Assembly (NCBI GenBank): GCA_018064605.1
Contig: JAGHUX010000017.1
Span: forward strand, 1-58,454
Length of the DNA stretch: 58,454 nucleotides
Reading direction: 5' to 3'
Origin: Candidatus Limimorpha caballi
GTDB lineage: Bacteria; Bacteroidota; Bacteroidia; Bacteroidales; F082
Shown here: positions 38,112 to 45,895 of the stretch, in pieces
Position numbering within the stretch: position 1 is the stretch's first letter
Layout of the letters: the number at the start of each line of letters is the position of its first letter
Position numbers and translations under genes: made by a program
The notes under the pieces: generated by a model
Told to the model about the DNA's origin: nothing
What the model saw: only the letters and a program-made list of their open reading frames with translations
Database searches by the model: none

Positions 38112-39926
38112 ATGTCAAGAATCAAGATGCACGTGCTGTGCTGCGGCGGTACAGGATGCCACGCTTCGGCAAGTGCTCAAATCATCGAGAACTTCAAGCG
38201 TATCCTTGCAGAAAAGGGTTTGCAGGATGAAGTTCAGGTCATCCAGACAGGTTGCTTCGGCTTCTGCGAAAAGGGACCTATCGTAAAAATCATGCCTGAC
38301 AACACATTCTACACACAGGTGAAACCTGAGGATGTCGAGAAGATTGTCAACGAACACATCATCAAGGGCCGTAAGGTCACCGACCTTCTCTACATGGACC
38401 CGGAAAACCAGGAGCACGTCTCTGACTCGAAGCACATGGGCTTCTACCGCAAGCAGCTCCGTATAGCTCTCCGCAACTGCGGCTTCGTCAATCCCGAGAA
38501 CATCGACGAATGCATCGCTCGCGGCGGTTATGAAGGGCTCGGCAAGTGCCTCACGGAGATGACGCCACAGCAGGTCATCGACGAGGTGACGAAGTCAGGG
38601 CTCCGCGGCCGTGGCGGCGCGGGCTTCCCGACAGGTGTGAAATGGGGTCTCTGCGCGAAGAACAAATGCGACGAGATGTACGTCATCTGCAACGCTGACG
38701 AGGGTGACCCGGGTGCGTTCATGGACCGTTCCATCATGGAAGGTGACCCGCACTCAATCGTCGAGGCTATGGCCATCTGCGGCTATGCCATCGGCGCGAC
38801 ACACGGCTTGGTTTACATCCGTGCTGAATATCCTCTCGCAATCCACCGCCTCCAGGTTGCCATCGCCCAGGCCCGCGAATACGGACTCCTCGGCGAAGAC
38901 ATCATGGGCACAGGCTTCAACTTTGACATCGAGCTCCGCTACGGCGCCGGCGCATTCGTGTGCGGTGAAGAAACAGCCCTCATCCACTCGATGGAAGGCA
39001 AACGCGGCGAACCTACACTGAAACCACCATTCCCGGCAGTGAGCGGATACATGGCAAAACCGTCGAACGTGAACAACGTCGAGACATTCGCCAACGTGCC
39101 GATCATCATCACAAAGGGCGCCGACTGGTTCCAGACAATCGGCTCTGAGAAGTCGAAGGGTACCAAGGTGTTCGCATTGGCAGGCCAGATCAACAACGTC
39201 GGTCTTATCGAAGTCCCGATGGGCACAACCCTCCGCGACATCATCTTCGAGATCGGCGGCGGCATCAAAGGCGGACGCCAGTTCAAGGCGGTGCAGACAG
39301 GCGGTCCTTCAGGCGGCTGCTTGACGACAAAGCACCTCGACACACCTATCGACTACGACAGCCTCGTGGCGGCCGGCTCAATGATGGGCTCGGGCGGTAT
39401 GGTTGTCATGGATGAGACATCATGCATGGTGGCCATCGCCAAGTTCTACCTCGAGTTCACATGCGAAGAGAGCTGCGGAAAGTGCTCACCGTGCCGTGTC
39501 GGCAACAAACGCATGCTCGAGATCCTCGAAAAGATCACCGACGGTCGCGGCACAATGGAAGACCTTCAGGAACTCCGCAACCTCGCGGCAGTCATCAAGG
39601 ACACGGCACTCTGCGGCCTCGGCCAGACATCACCGAACCCGGTGCTCTCCACACTCGACAACTTCTGGGACGAATACGTCGAGCACGTCGTCGACAAGAA
39701 ATGCCGTGCAGGCGTCTGCAAGAAACTCATGCGCTACGAAATCGACAGAGAAAAATGTATCGGCTGCGGCAAGTGCGCCAAGAACTGCCCGGCAGAAGCC
39801 ATCTCCAAGACCAACTACATCGCCGAAGGCCACAAGCTCCCGTCAATGGAAATCGACCCGGCGAAGTGCATCAAGTGCGGTGCATGTATGAGCGGCTGTA
39901 AATTCAACGCAATTTCTGTCAAATAA
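38112..39926 (+). CDS. hydB: NAD(H)-linked [FeFe] hydrogenase, HydB/NuoF-type flavoprotein subunit
   Basis: 604 residues. The N-terminal thioredoxin-like [2Fe-2S] domain (VLCCGGTGC, QTGCFGFCEKGP) is followed by the NuoF core: SGLRGRGGAGFPTGVKW for FMN/NADH, CNADEGDPGAFMDR, GAGAFVCGEETAL, an SLBB region, and the four-Cys cluster motif CEESCGKCSPCRVG. The C-terminus has two [4Fe-4S] motifs (CIGCGKCAKNCP, CIKCGACMSGC). It oxidises or reduces NAD(H) and exchanges electrons with HydA, possibly by bifurcation with ferredoxin. A good Shine-Dalgarno (GGAGG) precedes the ATG. Confidence 0.93.
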   Translation: MSRIKMHVLCCGGTGCHASASAQIIENFKRILAEKGLQDEVQVIQTGCFGFCEKGPIVKIMPDNTFYTQVKPEDVEKIVNEHIIKGRKVTDLLYMDPENQEHVSDSKHMGFYRKQLRIALRNCGFVNPENIDECIARGGYEGLGKCLTEMTPQQVIDEVTKSGLRGRGGAGFPTGVKWGLCAKNKCDEMYVICNADEGDPGAFMDRSIMEGDPHSIVEAMAICGYAIGATHGLVYIRAEYPLAIHRLQVAIAQAREYGLLGEDIMGTGFNFDIELRYGAGAFVCGEETALIHSMEGKRGEPTLKPPFPAVSGYMAKPSNVNNVETFANVPIIITKGADWFQTIGSEKSKGTKVFALAGQINNVGLIEVPMGTTLRDIIFEIGGGIKGGRQFKAVQTGGPSGGCLTTKHLDTPIDYDSLVAAGSMMGSGGMVVMDETSCMVAIAKFYLEFTCEESCGKCSPCRVGNKRMLEILEKITDGRGTMEDLQELRNLAAVIKDTALCGLGQTSPNPVLSTLDNFWDEYVEHVVDKKCRAGVCKKLMRYEIDREKCIGCGKCAKNCPAEAISKTNYIAEGHKLPSMEIDPAKCIKCGACMSGCKFNAISVK

Positions 39927-39946
39927 ATAGATAAGGAGATATTACA

Positions 39947-41728
39947 ATGATTAATGTAACAATAGACAACAAGCATATCCAGGTTGAACCAGGTACCACT
40001 ATTTTGAAGGCTGCCCGTCAGGCTGGTATCAATATTCCTACCCTTTGCTATTTTGAATTGGCAGGAATGAAATTTGAAAACAAACCCGGCGGCTGCCGTG
40101 TCTGCGTTGTCGAGGTGGTGAAGGACTTCAACGGAAAACCACGTCGTAACCTCGCGCCGGCATGCGCCACCGACTGTGTCGAAGGCATGGAAGTGCTCAC
40201 ACACAGCCCGCGCGTCATCAACGCCCGCAAGACCGTCCTCGAGCTGATCCTCAGCGACCACCCGAACGACTGCTTGCAGTGCGAGAAGAGCGGCGACTGC
40301 GAACTCCAGGCTCTCGCCATCAGACTCGGCGTCCGCGATATCCCGTTCAAGGGAGTTCAGTCAACATACCGTAAGGACAGCACATTGTCGGTCCGCCGCG
40401 ACATGGACAAGTGCGTGATGTGCCGCCGCTGCGAGACGATGTGTAACAACATCCAGAGCGTCGGCGCTTTGTCGGCCGTCAACCGTGGCTTCAGCGCCGT
40501 CGTCGCCCCTGCGTTCGAGCAGAACCTCGGCGATTCGAGCTGCGTCAACTGCGGACAGTGCGTCCAGGTCTGCCCTGTCGGCGCCCTCTCACTCGTCGAT
40601 AACATCGGCGATGTCATGGCAGCCATCAACGACCCGAAGAAGACCGTCGTCGTCCAGACAGCTCCGGCAGTCCGCGTAGCCCTCGGCGAAGAATTCGGCA
40701 TGGAACCGGGAACAATCGTCACAGGCAAGATGGCCGCCGCATTGCGCGAGATCGGCTTCGACTATGTGTTCGACACAGACTGGAGCGCAGACCTCACCAT
40801 CATGGAGGAAGGCACAGAACTCCTCGGCCGCGTGAAGAAAGTCCTCAACGGCGAAAAGGCCGCCCTGCCTCTGTTCACATCATGCTGCCCGGGCTGGGTG
40901 AGCTTCTACGAGAAGAACTTCCCGGACCTGCTCGACTACCCGTCAACAGCAAAGTCACCTCAGCAGATGTTCGGCGCTGTCGCGAAGAACTTCTTCGCAC
41001 AGAAGATCGGCGTGAAGAGAGAAGACATGGTCGTCGTGTCAATCATGCCTTGCCTTGCAAAGAAGAGCGAGTGCGCACGCGACGAGTTCAAAGTCAACGG
41101 AAACCCGGATGTGGATTACTCACTCACGACACGCGAACTCGCACACCTCATCAAACAGTGCAATGTTGACCTCAACAACCTCGAGCCGACAGACTTCGAC
41201 AGCCCTCTCGGTCAGTCAACAGGTGCTGCAGTCATCTTCGGCGCGACAGGCGGTGTCATGGAGGCGGCAGTCCGTACAGCTTACGAAGTCTATACAGGCA
41301 AGCCACTCGCCAACATCAACCTCGAAGTCGTCCGTGGCCTCGAAGGCACGAAGGAAGCTACAGTTGACTTCAACGGTCTTCCGGTCCACGTCGGCGTCTG
41401 CTACGGCCTCGCCAACGCCCGCAAGATGATGGAAGAGGTCCGCAACGGCAACCCGCGCGGCTTCCACTTCATCGAAGTCATGGCGTGCCCTGGCGGCTGC
41501 ATCGGCGGCGCAGGACAGCCATTCCACCACGGCAACAGCGACATCATCCGCAAACGTATGGAAGCCACGTACCGCGAGGATGCAGGCAAACCGATCCGTA
41601 AGTCACACGAGAACCCTGACATCATCGCTATCTACAAGGAATACTACGGAGAACCGTGCGGACACCTCAGCCACGAACAGCTCCATACACATTACTTTGA
41701 CAGATCAGAACACGTTGAAGTTAAATAA
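39947..41728 (+). CDS. hydA: [FeFe] hydrogenase catalytic subunit HydA
   Basis: 593 residues. The N-terminal [2Fe-2S] domain (Cys34, 50, 53, 73) is followed by the His-Cys3 cluster (His105, Cys109, 112, 118) and two [4Fe-4S] motifs (CVMCRRCETMC, CVNCGQCVQVCP). The H-cluster domain has all three canonical loops: FTSCCPGWVSF, MPCLAKKSECA and EVMACPGGCIGGAGQP. A small-subunit-like tail follows (YYGEPCGHLSHEQLHTHYF). This is a catalytically complete group A enzyme producing or consuming H2. Maturases HydE/F/G are not in the window. Confidence 0.96.
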   Translation: MINVTIDNKHIQVEPGTTILKAARQAGINIPTLCYFELAGMKFENKPGGCRVCVVEVVKDFNGKPRRNLAPACATDCVEGMEVLTHSPRVINARKTVLELILSDHPNDCLQCEKSGDCELQALAIRLGVRDIPFKGVQSTYRKDSTLSVRRDMDKCVMCRRCETMCNNIQSVGALSAVNRGFSAVVAPAFEQNLGDSSCVNCGQCVQVCPVGALSLVDNIGDVMAAINDPKKTVVVQTAPAVRVALGEEFGMEPGTIVTGKMAAALREIGFDYVFDTDWSADLTIMEEGTELLGRVKKVLNGEKAALPLFTSCCPGWVSFYEKNFPDLLDYPSTAKSPQQMFGAVAKNFFAQKIGVKREDMVVVSIMPCLAKKSECARDEFKVNGNPDVDYSLTTRELAHLIKQCNVDLNNLEPTDFDSPLGQSTGAAVIFGATGGVMEAAVRTAYEVYTGKPLANINLEVVRGLEGTKEATVDFNGLPVHVGVCYGLANARKMMEEVRNGNPRGFHFIEVMACPGGCIGGAGQPFHHGNSDIIRKRMEATYREDAGKPIRKSHENPDIIAIYKEYYGEPCGHLSHEQLHTHYFDRSEHVEVK

Positions 41729-41756
41729 TCTTGTAAAAAAAAGAAAGGATTTAGAT

Positions 41757-42233
41757 ATGGCAACAATTAAATTATCAGAATCACAGTTAAACTTCATCAA
41801 GGACGTCTGCAAGGCACATGGCAACAAAGGCGGTGAAGTCATCAACGTACTGCACAAGGTTCAGGGCGAATTCGGCTACCTGCCGAAGGAAGTCCAGGAA
41901 GTCGTCGCACTCGAACTGAACATCCCGGTGTCGAGAGTCTATGGCATCGTCTCGTTCTATTCATTCTTCACCATGACACCTAAAGGTGAGCACCCGATCA
42001 GCGTCTGCCTGGGTACAGCCTGCTACGTGCGCGGTGCGGAGAAAGTGCTCGACGAGATCAAACGTCAGCTCGGCATCAACGTCGGCGACGTCACTCCTGA
42101 CGGCAAGTTCTCACTCACAGTCCTCCGCTGTGTCGGCGCCTGCGGACTCGCCCCTGTCATCGAAGTCGGTGACAAGGTCTATGGCCGCATGACCCCTGAC
42201 CTCGTCAAGGACGTGATCGCTGAATACAAATAA
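41757..42233 (+). CDS. hydC: HydC/NuoE-type [2Fe-2S] subunit
   Basis: 158 residues from the ATG at 41757; the upstream open frame lies inside hydA. NuoE-like thioredoxin fold with cluster ligands Cys84, Cys89, Cys125 and Cys129 (VCLGTACYVRGAEKV and RCVGACGLAP). It completes the trimeric NAD(H)-linked hydrogenase. Order here is hydB-hydA-hydC, and the operon ends at the terminator 42261-42297. Confidence 0.93.
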   Translation: MATIKLSESQLNFIKDVCKAHGNKGGEVINVLHKVQGEFGYLPKEVQEVVALELNIPVSRVYGIVSFYSFFTMTPKGEHPISVCLGTACYVRGAEKVLDEIKRQLGINVGDVTPDGKFSLTVLRCVGACGLAPVIEVGDKVYGRMTPDLVKDVIAEYK

Positions 42234-42260
42234 TAAGGTACACCTTATTAATTAATACAC

Positions 42261-42297
42261 GCAGAGCCGCCACAATGTGACGGCTCTGCATTTTTTT
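42261..42297 (+). terminator. terminator of the hydrogenase operon
   Basis: GCAGAGCCG and CGGCTCTGC form a 9-bp perfect stem, extended by TCACA-like pairing in the loop, and are followed by TTTTTTT. Confidence 0.93.
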
Positions 42298-42347
42298 AAT
42301 GAAAAGGTCGTGGGGATGGATTTTTTCCGTTCACTCGTTTTTTTTGT

Positions 42348-42481
42348 AAAAAATAGTGAAAAAATAGTGAAATTTTTGTTATATTTGCAGTGTTTCTTTT
42401 ATAGAGTATGATATTTTATAAATTGTTTATATATAATGGTTTATAAAATGTTTTAGTGAAAAAATAGTGAAAAATAGTGAA
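42348..42481 (+). promoter_or_regulatory. phased AGTGAA repeats around the promoter of fic gene 2
   Basis: AGTGAA in an A-rich context (AAAATAGTGAAA) occurs at 42355 and 42366 just upstream of the -7 element TATATTTG (42380-42387). It occurs again at 42455, 42466 and 42476, immediately before the ATG at 42485. Spacing is 10-11 bases, one helical turn, within both clusters. The layout looks like an operator that could loop across or cover the promoter. The Fic protein's own C-terminal winged helix is a candidate ligand (inference). Confidence 0.7.
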
Positions 42482-42484
42482 ATT

Positions 42485-43549
42485 ATGATAAAAGTTACTC
42501 TGACAAATGAGATGATGAACCGAATACTTGCGATTGAGGAATGCAGGGGGCAGGCTGGTTCTTGTAAGATGCCGTTGTCGCTGACGAATAAGTTGCGGAA
42601 GAGTTCGAAAAAGAAGAGTTCGTATGCATCGACGCAGATTGAGGGCAACCCTCTGACCGAGGAGCAGGCTGACAGTGCGATAGAGGCCAAGAACCGACAT
42701 TTCCTGAAGCCGGAGCAGGAGGTTCGGAACTATTTCGCTGCGTTGGAGTTGTCGGAGAATTTCTTGGAAGAACACAAGCCATTCTCCTTGGAATTGATTC
42801 TTGCTTTGCAGAAGCAGATTGTTTTGGGTGAGAGTAAAGAGAAAACCGGCATTCGCGGCCCGATGCCGCCCGGCGTTTTGTTTGCTGTTTATGATGATTT
42901 GACGCATCAGCCGGAATATATTCCGCCGATGTGCGATGATATATTGCCTCTTTTAAATGAGTTGATAAATTATGTGAATGACTCTGACGACCATCCGTTG
43001 ATAAAGGCTGCAGTGGTTCATTATCAGATGGTTACGATACATCCGTTTGAGGACGGGAACGGTCGCACGGCACGCATTGTTTCCGATTATGTGCTTGATT
43101 ATTACGGATATGGCTTCAACCAAATAGGCTCGCTGGAGGAGTATTTCGCATACGATGTCGATGAGTATTATTCGTCATTGCAGATGAATCTTCCGCCTCT
43201 GTATTATGACGGACGCGACAATCCGCCGCATCCTGAAATTTGGGTGAATTATTTTTTGAGGATGGTTGAGCTTCACGCGAAAAAGGTTGTCGAGCTTACG
43301 CGAACGAGTGTGAGGGAACAGTCGGCGGCAGCAATGACGTTCTTGAACGCCAAGGAAAAGGACTTCTTGAAGTATCTGAAAAAACATCATGTTGACACAT
43401 TTACTCCGACGGAAATGGCGGCAAAACTGAAAGTTACGAATCGGACGATTATCAACTGGTGCGTGAATTTGGCGAAAAACGGTTTTGTCAGGCCGAATTT
43501 GGTAAACCGGCGGGTGAGGTCATATACGGTGACGGGGTTCGGCGAATGA
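42485..43549 (+). CDS. Fic family protein with C-terminal HTH
   Basis: About 354 residues. The inhibitory helix motif STQIEGNPLT is near residue 45 and the Fic motif HPFEDGNGRTAR has catalytic His near 186, with the flap/target region between. The C-terminus (FTPTEMAAKLKVTNRTIINWCVNLAKNGFVRPN) is a winged HTH. This is a self-inhibited AMPylator-type Fic similar in plan to the one at 897-1955. Start chosen at 42485, right after the repeat cluster; an ATG at 42467 lies inside the repeats. The RNA/HTH module begins about 60 bases downstream. Confidence 0.88.
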   Translation: MIKVTLTNEMMNRILAIEECRGQAGSCKMPLSLTNKLRKSSKKKSSYASTQIEGNPLTEEQADSAIEAKNRHFLKPEQEVRNYFAALELSENFLEEHKPFSLELILALQKQIVLGESKEKTGIRGPMPPGVLFAVYDDLTHQPEYIPPMCDDILPLLNELINYVNDSDDHPLIKAAVVHYQMVTIHPFEDGNGRTARIVSDYVLDYYGYGFNQIGSLEEYFAYDVDEYYSSLQMNLPPLYYDGRDNPPHPEIWVNYFLRMVELHAKKVVELTRTSVREQSAAAMTFLNAKEKDFLKYLKKHHVDTFTPTEMAAKLKVTNRTIINWCVNLAKNGFVRPNLVNRRVRSYTVTGFGE

Positions 43550-43614
43550 TAATCTTATTCACCGAAATTTCTTCGGTGATTATGGCGGTTATTCGCCGAA
43601 AATATGTGTTTTTG

Positions 43615-43846
43615 CCGAAAATTTTTAACAACAATATTATGTAGAACAAACGACATATTGACATATAAATAGCGGTTCGAAGCTATTCTTGATACTCCAA
43701 TTTTCCACATGATTCCTCAATTTGAGGGCAACTCATCAAGAATAAGTTCTCGAAATGCCGTGTTTATTACGGCGTGGATAGACTTGTTAGATGAGTGGGC
43801 GTGGAAACCCGGAGTATCAGGCAAGATTTACTTCCACGCCTTTTTT
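43615..43846 (+). ncRNA. structured RNA, copy A (attenuator-like leader of the HTH gene)
   Basis: No coding sense fits; a conserved fold does. Elements: hairpin 43668-43687 (AATAGC/GCTATT); P1 43690-43698 with 43811-43819 (TGATACTCC/GGAGTATCA); P2 43702-43708 with 43801-43807 (TTTCCAC/GTGGAAA); P3 hairpin 43715-43727; P4 43731-43737 with 43790-43796; P5 hairpin 43757-43773. A terminator pairs GGCGTGGAA (43798-43806) with TTCCACGCC (43832-43840) and is followed by T6. P2 and the terminator share GTGGAA, so they exclude each other. Copy B at 46801-47026 conserves the fold with compensatory changes. A weak -7 (TGTTTTTG) lies at 43607-43614. I do not recognise it as a named RNA family. Confidence 0.75.
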
Positions 43847-43874
43847 ATGTTATGTCAAGAAACCTAAATGTAGC

Positions 43875-44126
43875 ATGGCAACCAACGAAGCGCCACATAT
43901 CGGTCACCTCATCAAAGAGGAGCTCGCCCGCCAGGAGCGGACAGTGGCGTGGCTTGCCCGTAAGCTGAACTATTCTCGACAGAACATCTACCATATTTTT
44001 GAAAGCCAGTGGATAACAACTGATGTTTTGTTGAAGATTTGTGACATTTTGGATTACAATTTTTACAAAGTTTATGCCGAGTATTGGGAAAGTGTAAAAA
44101 ATAATGTTACACAACCGACAAAATAA
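43875..44126 (+). CDS. small HTH DNA-binding protein (with RNA copy A)
   Basis: 83 residues from the ATG at 43875 (MATNEAPHIGHLIKEELARQ). The frame stays open upstream through the structured RNA, but that part follows RNA pairing rather than codon constraint, so it is rejected. A Cro/C1-like HTH is visible: ERTVAWLARKLNYSRQNIYHIFESQWITTDVLLKICDILDYNF. No promoter fits between the RNA terminator and the ATG (29 bases), so expression should depend on readthrough. Homologous to the protein at 47043-47396. Confidence 0.8.
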   Translation: MATNEAPHIGHLIKEELARQERTVAWLARKLNYSRQNIYHIFESQWITTDVLLKICDILDYNFYKVYAEYWESVKNNVTQPTK

Positions 44127-44140
44127 TTGTTACAGAGTAA

Positions 44141-44173
44141 TTTGTTGATTATAAGGGGTATGTTGTAAATTTG
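44141..44173 (+). promoter_or_regulatory. promoter before two small secreted proteins
   Basis: TTG at 44142-44144, a 21-base spacer, and TAAATTTG at 44166-44173, 48 bases before the ATG at 44222. Confidence 0.7.
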
Positions 44174-44221
44174 CAACGTAAAACTATTCAAACTATTGTT
44201 TAATTTTAATTTCTAAATAAA

Positions 44222-44638
44222 ATGAAAAAAATATTATCATTGATGCTTTTGGTTGTATGTACATTGGGTTTTGCACATTCACAAGCATACAGAACACTTA
44301 ATGTTATTCAAGAAGATTATGTCACAGTTAATTCTAAAGAAGGAATAAGTGTTTCTAAATTAATACCTAATTCGGATAAATCGTATACGGTTGAGTTATC
44401 TAATACAAACCGAAGTGCCCAAGGTGAAATACAAAGCAATTGTTTTGAATGGTATTTATCATATAAAGGAAAGAGAGTCAGTGATTATTTCCAAGAAACA
44501 ATTCGTTGTGGAAAGACTTCGACACGACAAGTGTATTGTTGGCCGGGGGAAGTGCCATCTGGATATGAAAAATATGTTACAGTGCAACTTGGAAGAGAGC
44601 AAGTTCCTATTAAAAAAGATAGAAGAGATGATGATTAA
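44222..44638 (+). CDS. small secreted protein of unknown function
   Basis: 138 residues, not recognised. A signal peptide (KKILSLMLLVVCTLGFAHSQA) is followed by a ~115-residue mature region rich in beta-type sequence (YVTVNSKEGISVSKLI, SYTVELSNTNRSAQG) with two cysteines (NCFEWYLSYKG, RCGKTSTRQVYCW gives further Cys) and a charged tail KKDRRDDD. AT-rich. The next gene encodes a second secreted protein of similar size and plan. Confidence 0.65.
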   Translation: MKKILSLMLLVVCTLGFAHSQAYRTLNVIQEDYVTVNSKEGISVSKLIPNSDKSYTVELSNTNRSAQGEIQSNCFEWYLSYKGKRVSDYFQETIRCGKTSTRQVYCWPGEVPSGYEKYVTVQLGREQVPIKKDRRDDD

Positions 44639-44706
44639 GTGATATTATAACAAATTAATACTACAATTAAAAAGTTGTGCCCGACACGAATTGAGGGTAT
44701 TAAGAA

Positions 44707-45135
44707 ATGAAAAAGATAATGACGATTTTAACCATTTTGATGTGTGTCGCATCGACAAACGTTTTTGCGCAATTAAAAGAAGTAAGAGGCGTTCAAACAA
44801 GAGTGGTTACTTATCAGAGTGATGAAAAAATAGATGGTAGTCCTAAGATTGACTATTATCGCCACGGTTTTGAATTTAAAAACGAGAATAATTATGCGGT
44901 TTGGGTTGAAGCAGAATTGTCGACTAATGGGTATGATAATGGCTTGAGTAAATATAGTGATAGCTATAAATCAATAAATGCGGGAATATATGACACGAAA
45001 AGCTTTACTTTACAAGCAGGAGAAACTTATGTTTGGAAATGTGGTGATAGGATGATTAAGAAGATTAATGGTTATTACGCTCGAGATTACTATGATTTAT
45101 ATTATGTAACATATAAAGCATATAAACAGGAATAA
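44707..45135 (+). CDS. small secreted protein of unknown function
   Basis: 142 residues, not recognised. A signal peptide (MTILTILMCVASTNVFA) precedes a tyrosine- and asparagine-rich beta-type region: FEFKNENNYAVWVEAELS, AGIYDTKSFTLQAGETYVWKCGD, YYARDYYDLYYVTYK. Phrases such as 'nouns of address to self versus environment' (ELSNTN / ELSTNG; GETYVWKCG / RQVYCWPGE) suggest a shared fold with the preceding protein. Probably co-transcribed with it, 68 bases apart. No export partner is visible. Confidence 0.62.
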   Translation: MKKIMTILTILMCVASTNVFAQLKEVRGVQTRVVTYQSDEKIDGSPKIDYYRHGFEFKNENNYAVWVEAELSTNGYDNGLSKYSDSYKSINAGIYDTKSFTLQAGETYVWKCGDRMIKKINGYYARDYYDLYYVTYKAYKQE

Positions 45136-45252
45136 TAGAAGGTTAATAATTACTTAATATAGAATTATAGGTAATTTTCATAAGCAAAGAACAAAGACAA
45201 GCAGGAATAAAAAGAGCAGATTAATATCATAGAAATAATATTATTGTGTTTT

Positions 45253-45278
45253 AGCCGGTCGCAATTTGCGTCCGGTTA
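45253..45278. terminator. bidirectional hairpin between secreted-protein genes and the RelE/ParE pair
   Basis: AGCCGGTCGCAATTTGCGTCCGGTT folds as CCGG/CCGG and CGCA/TGCG stems separated by a T-T mismatch. The flanking T-rich and A-rich tracts are weak. It overlaps the toxin's stop codon region. Confidence 0.5.
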
Positions 45279-45590
45279 TTCTTTTATGCTATTCCTCAGC
45301 ACTTCAGGACTGTTTCTGCAATCCCAAACCATTAAAATATAGCAAGTACTGTTCTCGTACAAATAAATCAATTTGTACCTTCTCAATACAACCAAATATC
45401 GATAATTTCTCTTTAAATGTGAAAAGACTTGTTCTTTTGGTCCTAATTCCGGCATCATTTCAAGATAGCCTGTTGCTTTAAAGATTTCATCAATAATGGT
45501 TTCCGCAAAACGAATCGAAATGTCCTCATAATAGTGGAAGAGATTTTCAACATCGCTTCGCGCTAATGGGGTCCATTTCACTTTAACCAT
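45276..45590 (-). CDS. RelE/ParE-family toxin
   Basis: 104 residues: VKWTPLARSDVENLFHYYEDIS at the N-terminus, YLEMMPELGPKE in the middle, RNYRYLVVLRRYKLIYLYEN and the terminal VWDCRNSPEVL. The pattern fits ParE/RelE plasmid-stabilisation toxins. The ATG lies inside the upstream antitoxin gene (13-base overlap), as is usual in these pairs. Confidence 0.85.
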   Translation of the reverse strand: MVKVKWTPLARSDVENLFHYYEDISIRFAETIIDEIFKATGYLEMMPELGPKEQVFSHLKRNYRYLVVLRRYKLIYLYENSTCYILMVWDCRNSPEVLRNSIKE

Positions 45591-45739
45591 GACTTCGCGA
45601 TTTTCCTAAATTCGGTATTTGTCATGCAATCTCTATCTGCGTCAGCGTCGGCAGTAGATTGAATAATGCGCTGTTCGGCTTCAGCTACAGTGTAATCGCA
45701 TGGCAAAACCATTTCTTCTATTTCTGAATAGTTAAACAT
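45578..45739 (-). CDS. antitoxin of the RelE/ParE pair
   Basis: A 53-residue ORF: starts MFNYSEIEEMVLPCDYTVAEAE and ends EFRKIAKSWLK. Its size, acidic N-terminal region, position directly upstream and overlap with the toxin start identify it as the antitoxin. Promoter -7 TATCTTTG on the minus strand at 45754-45761, 14 bases before the ATG. Confidence 0.75.
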   Translation of the reverse strand: MFNYSEIEEMVLPCDYTVAEAEQRIIQSTADADADRDCMTNTEFRKIAKSWLK

Positions 45740-45753
45740 ATATTTATTTTTTG

Positions 45754-45761
45754 CAAAGATA
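45754..45761 (-). promoter_or_regulatory. -7 element of the RelE/ParE operon
   Basis: TATCTTTG on the minus strand. It partly overlaps the start of the adjacent terminator hairpin. Confidence 0.6.
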
Positions 45762-45763
45762 CA

Positions 45764-45805
45764 AAAAACTTGAAATCACAATCTGTGACTTCAAGTTTTT
45801 TTTTG
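45764..45805. terminator. bidirectional terminator at the osmC remnant
   Basis: ACTTGAA and TTCAAGT, then TCACA and TGTGA, pair around ATC with one A-C mismatch. T9 follows on the plus strand and T6 on the minus strand. It would have terminated the minus-strand osmC-like gene whose 3' end remains at 45823. Confidence 0.85.
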
Positions 45806-45822
45806 AATCAATTCGGATAGGC

Positions 45823-45895
45823 CTAAAACCTCATCTCCAAATTTACCTTCACCTCCGGATGCAGCGACTTCCCGACTGGGCAGGTGTCGGTGGCG
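45823..45895 (-). pseudogene. 3' remnant of an OsmC-like gene
   Basis: On the minus strand the frame reads RATDTCPVGKSLHPEVK, VNLEMRF and a stop. This resembles the C-terminal end of OsmC/Ohr-type proteins, including the second redox Cys in a CPVGKSL context. Only about 24 codons remain. The frame breaks where plus-strand Fic sequence begins, so a deletion or rearrangement fused two unrelated gene fragments. Confidence 0.55.

Noticed and set aside
43791..43874. N-terminal extension of the HTH frame through the RNA (protein-like AR FTSTPFL string)
   Set aside because: The same string appears at copy B only because the RNA is conserved. The paired bases follow helix and terminator constraints, and the T6 terminator lies inside the frame, so the protein starts at 43875 (and 47043).
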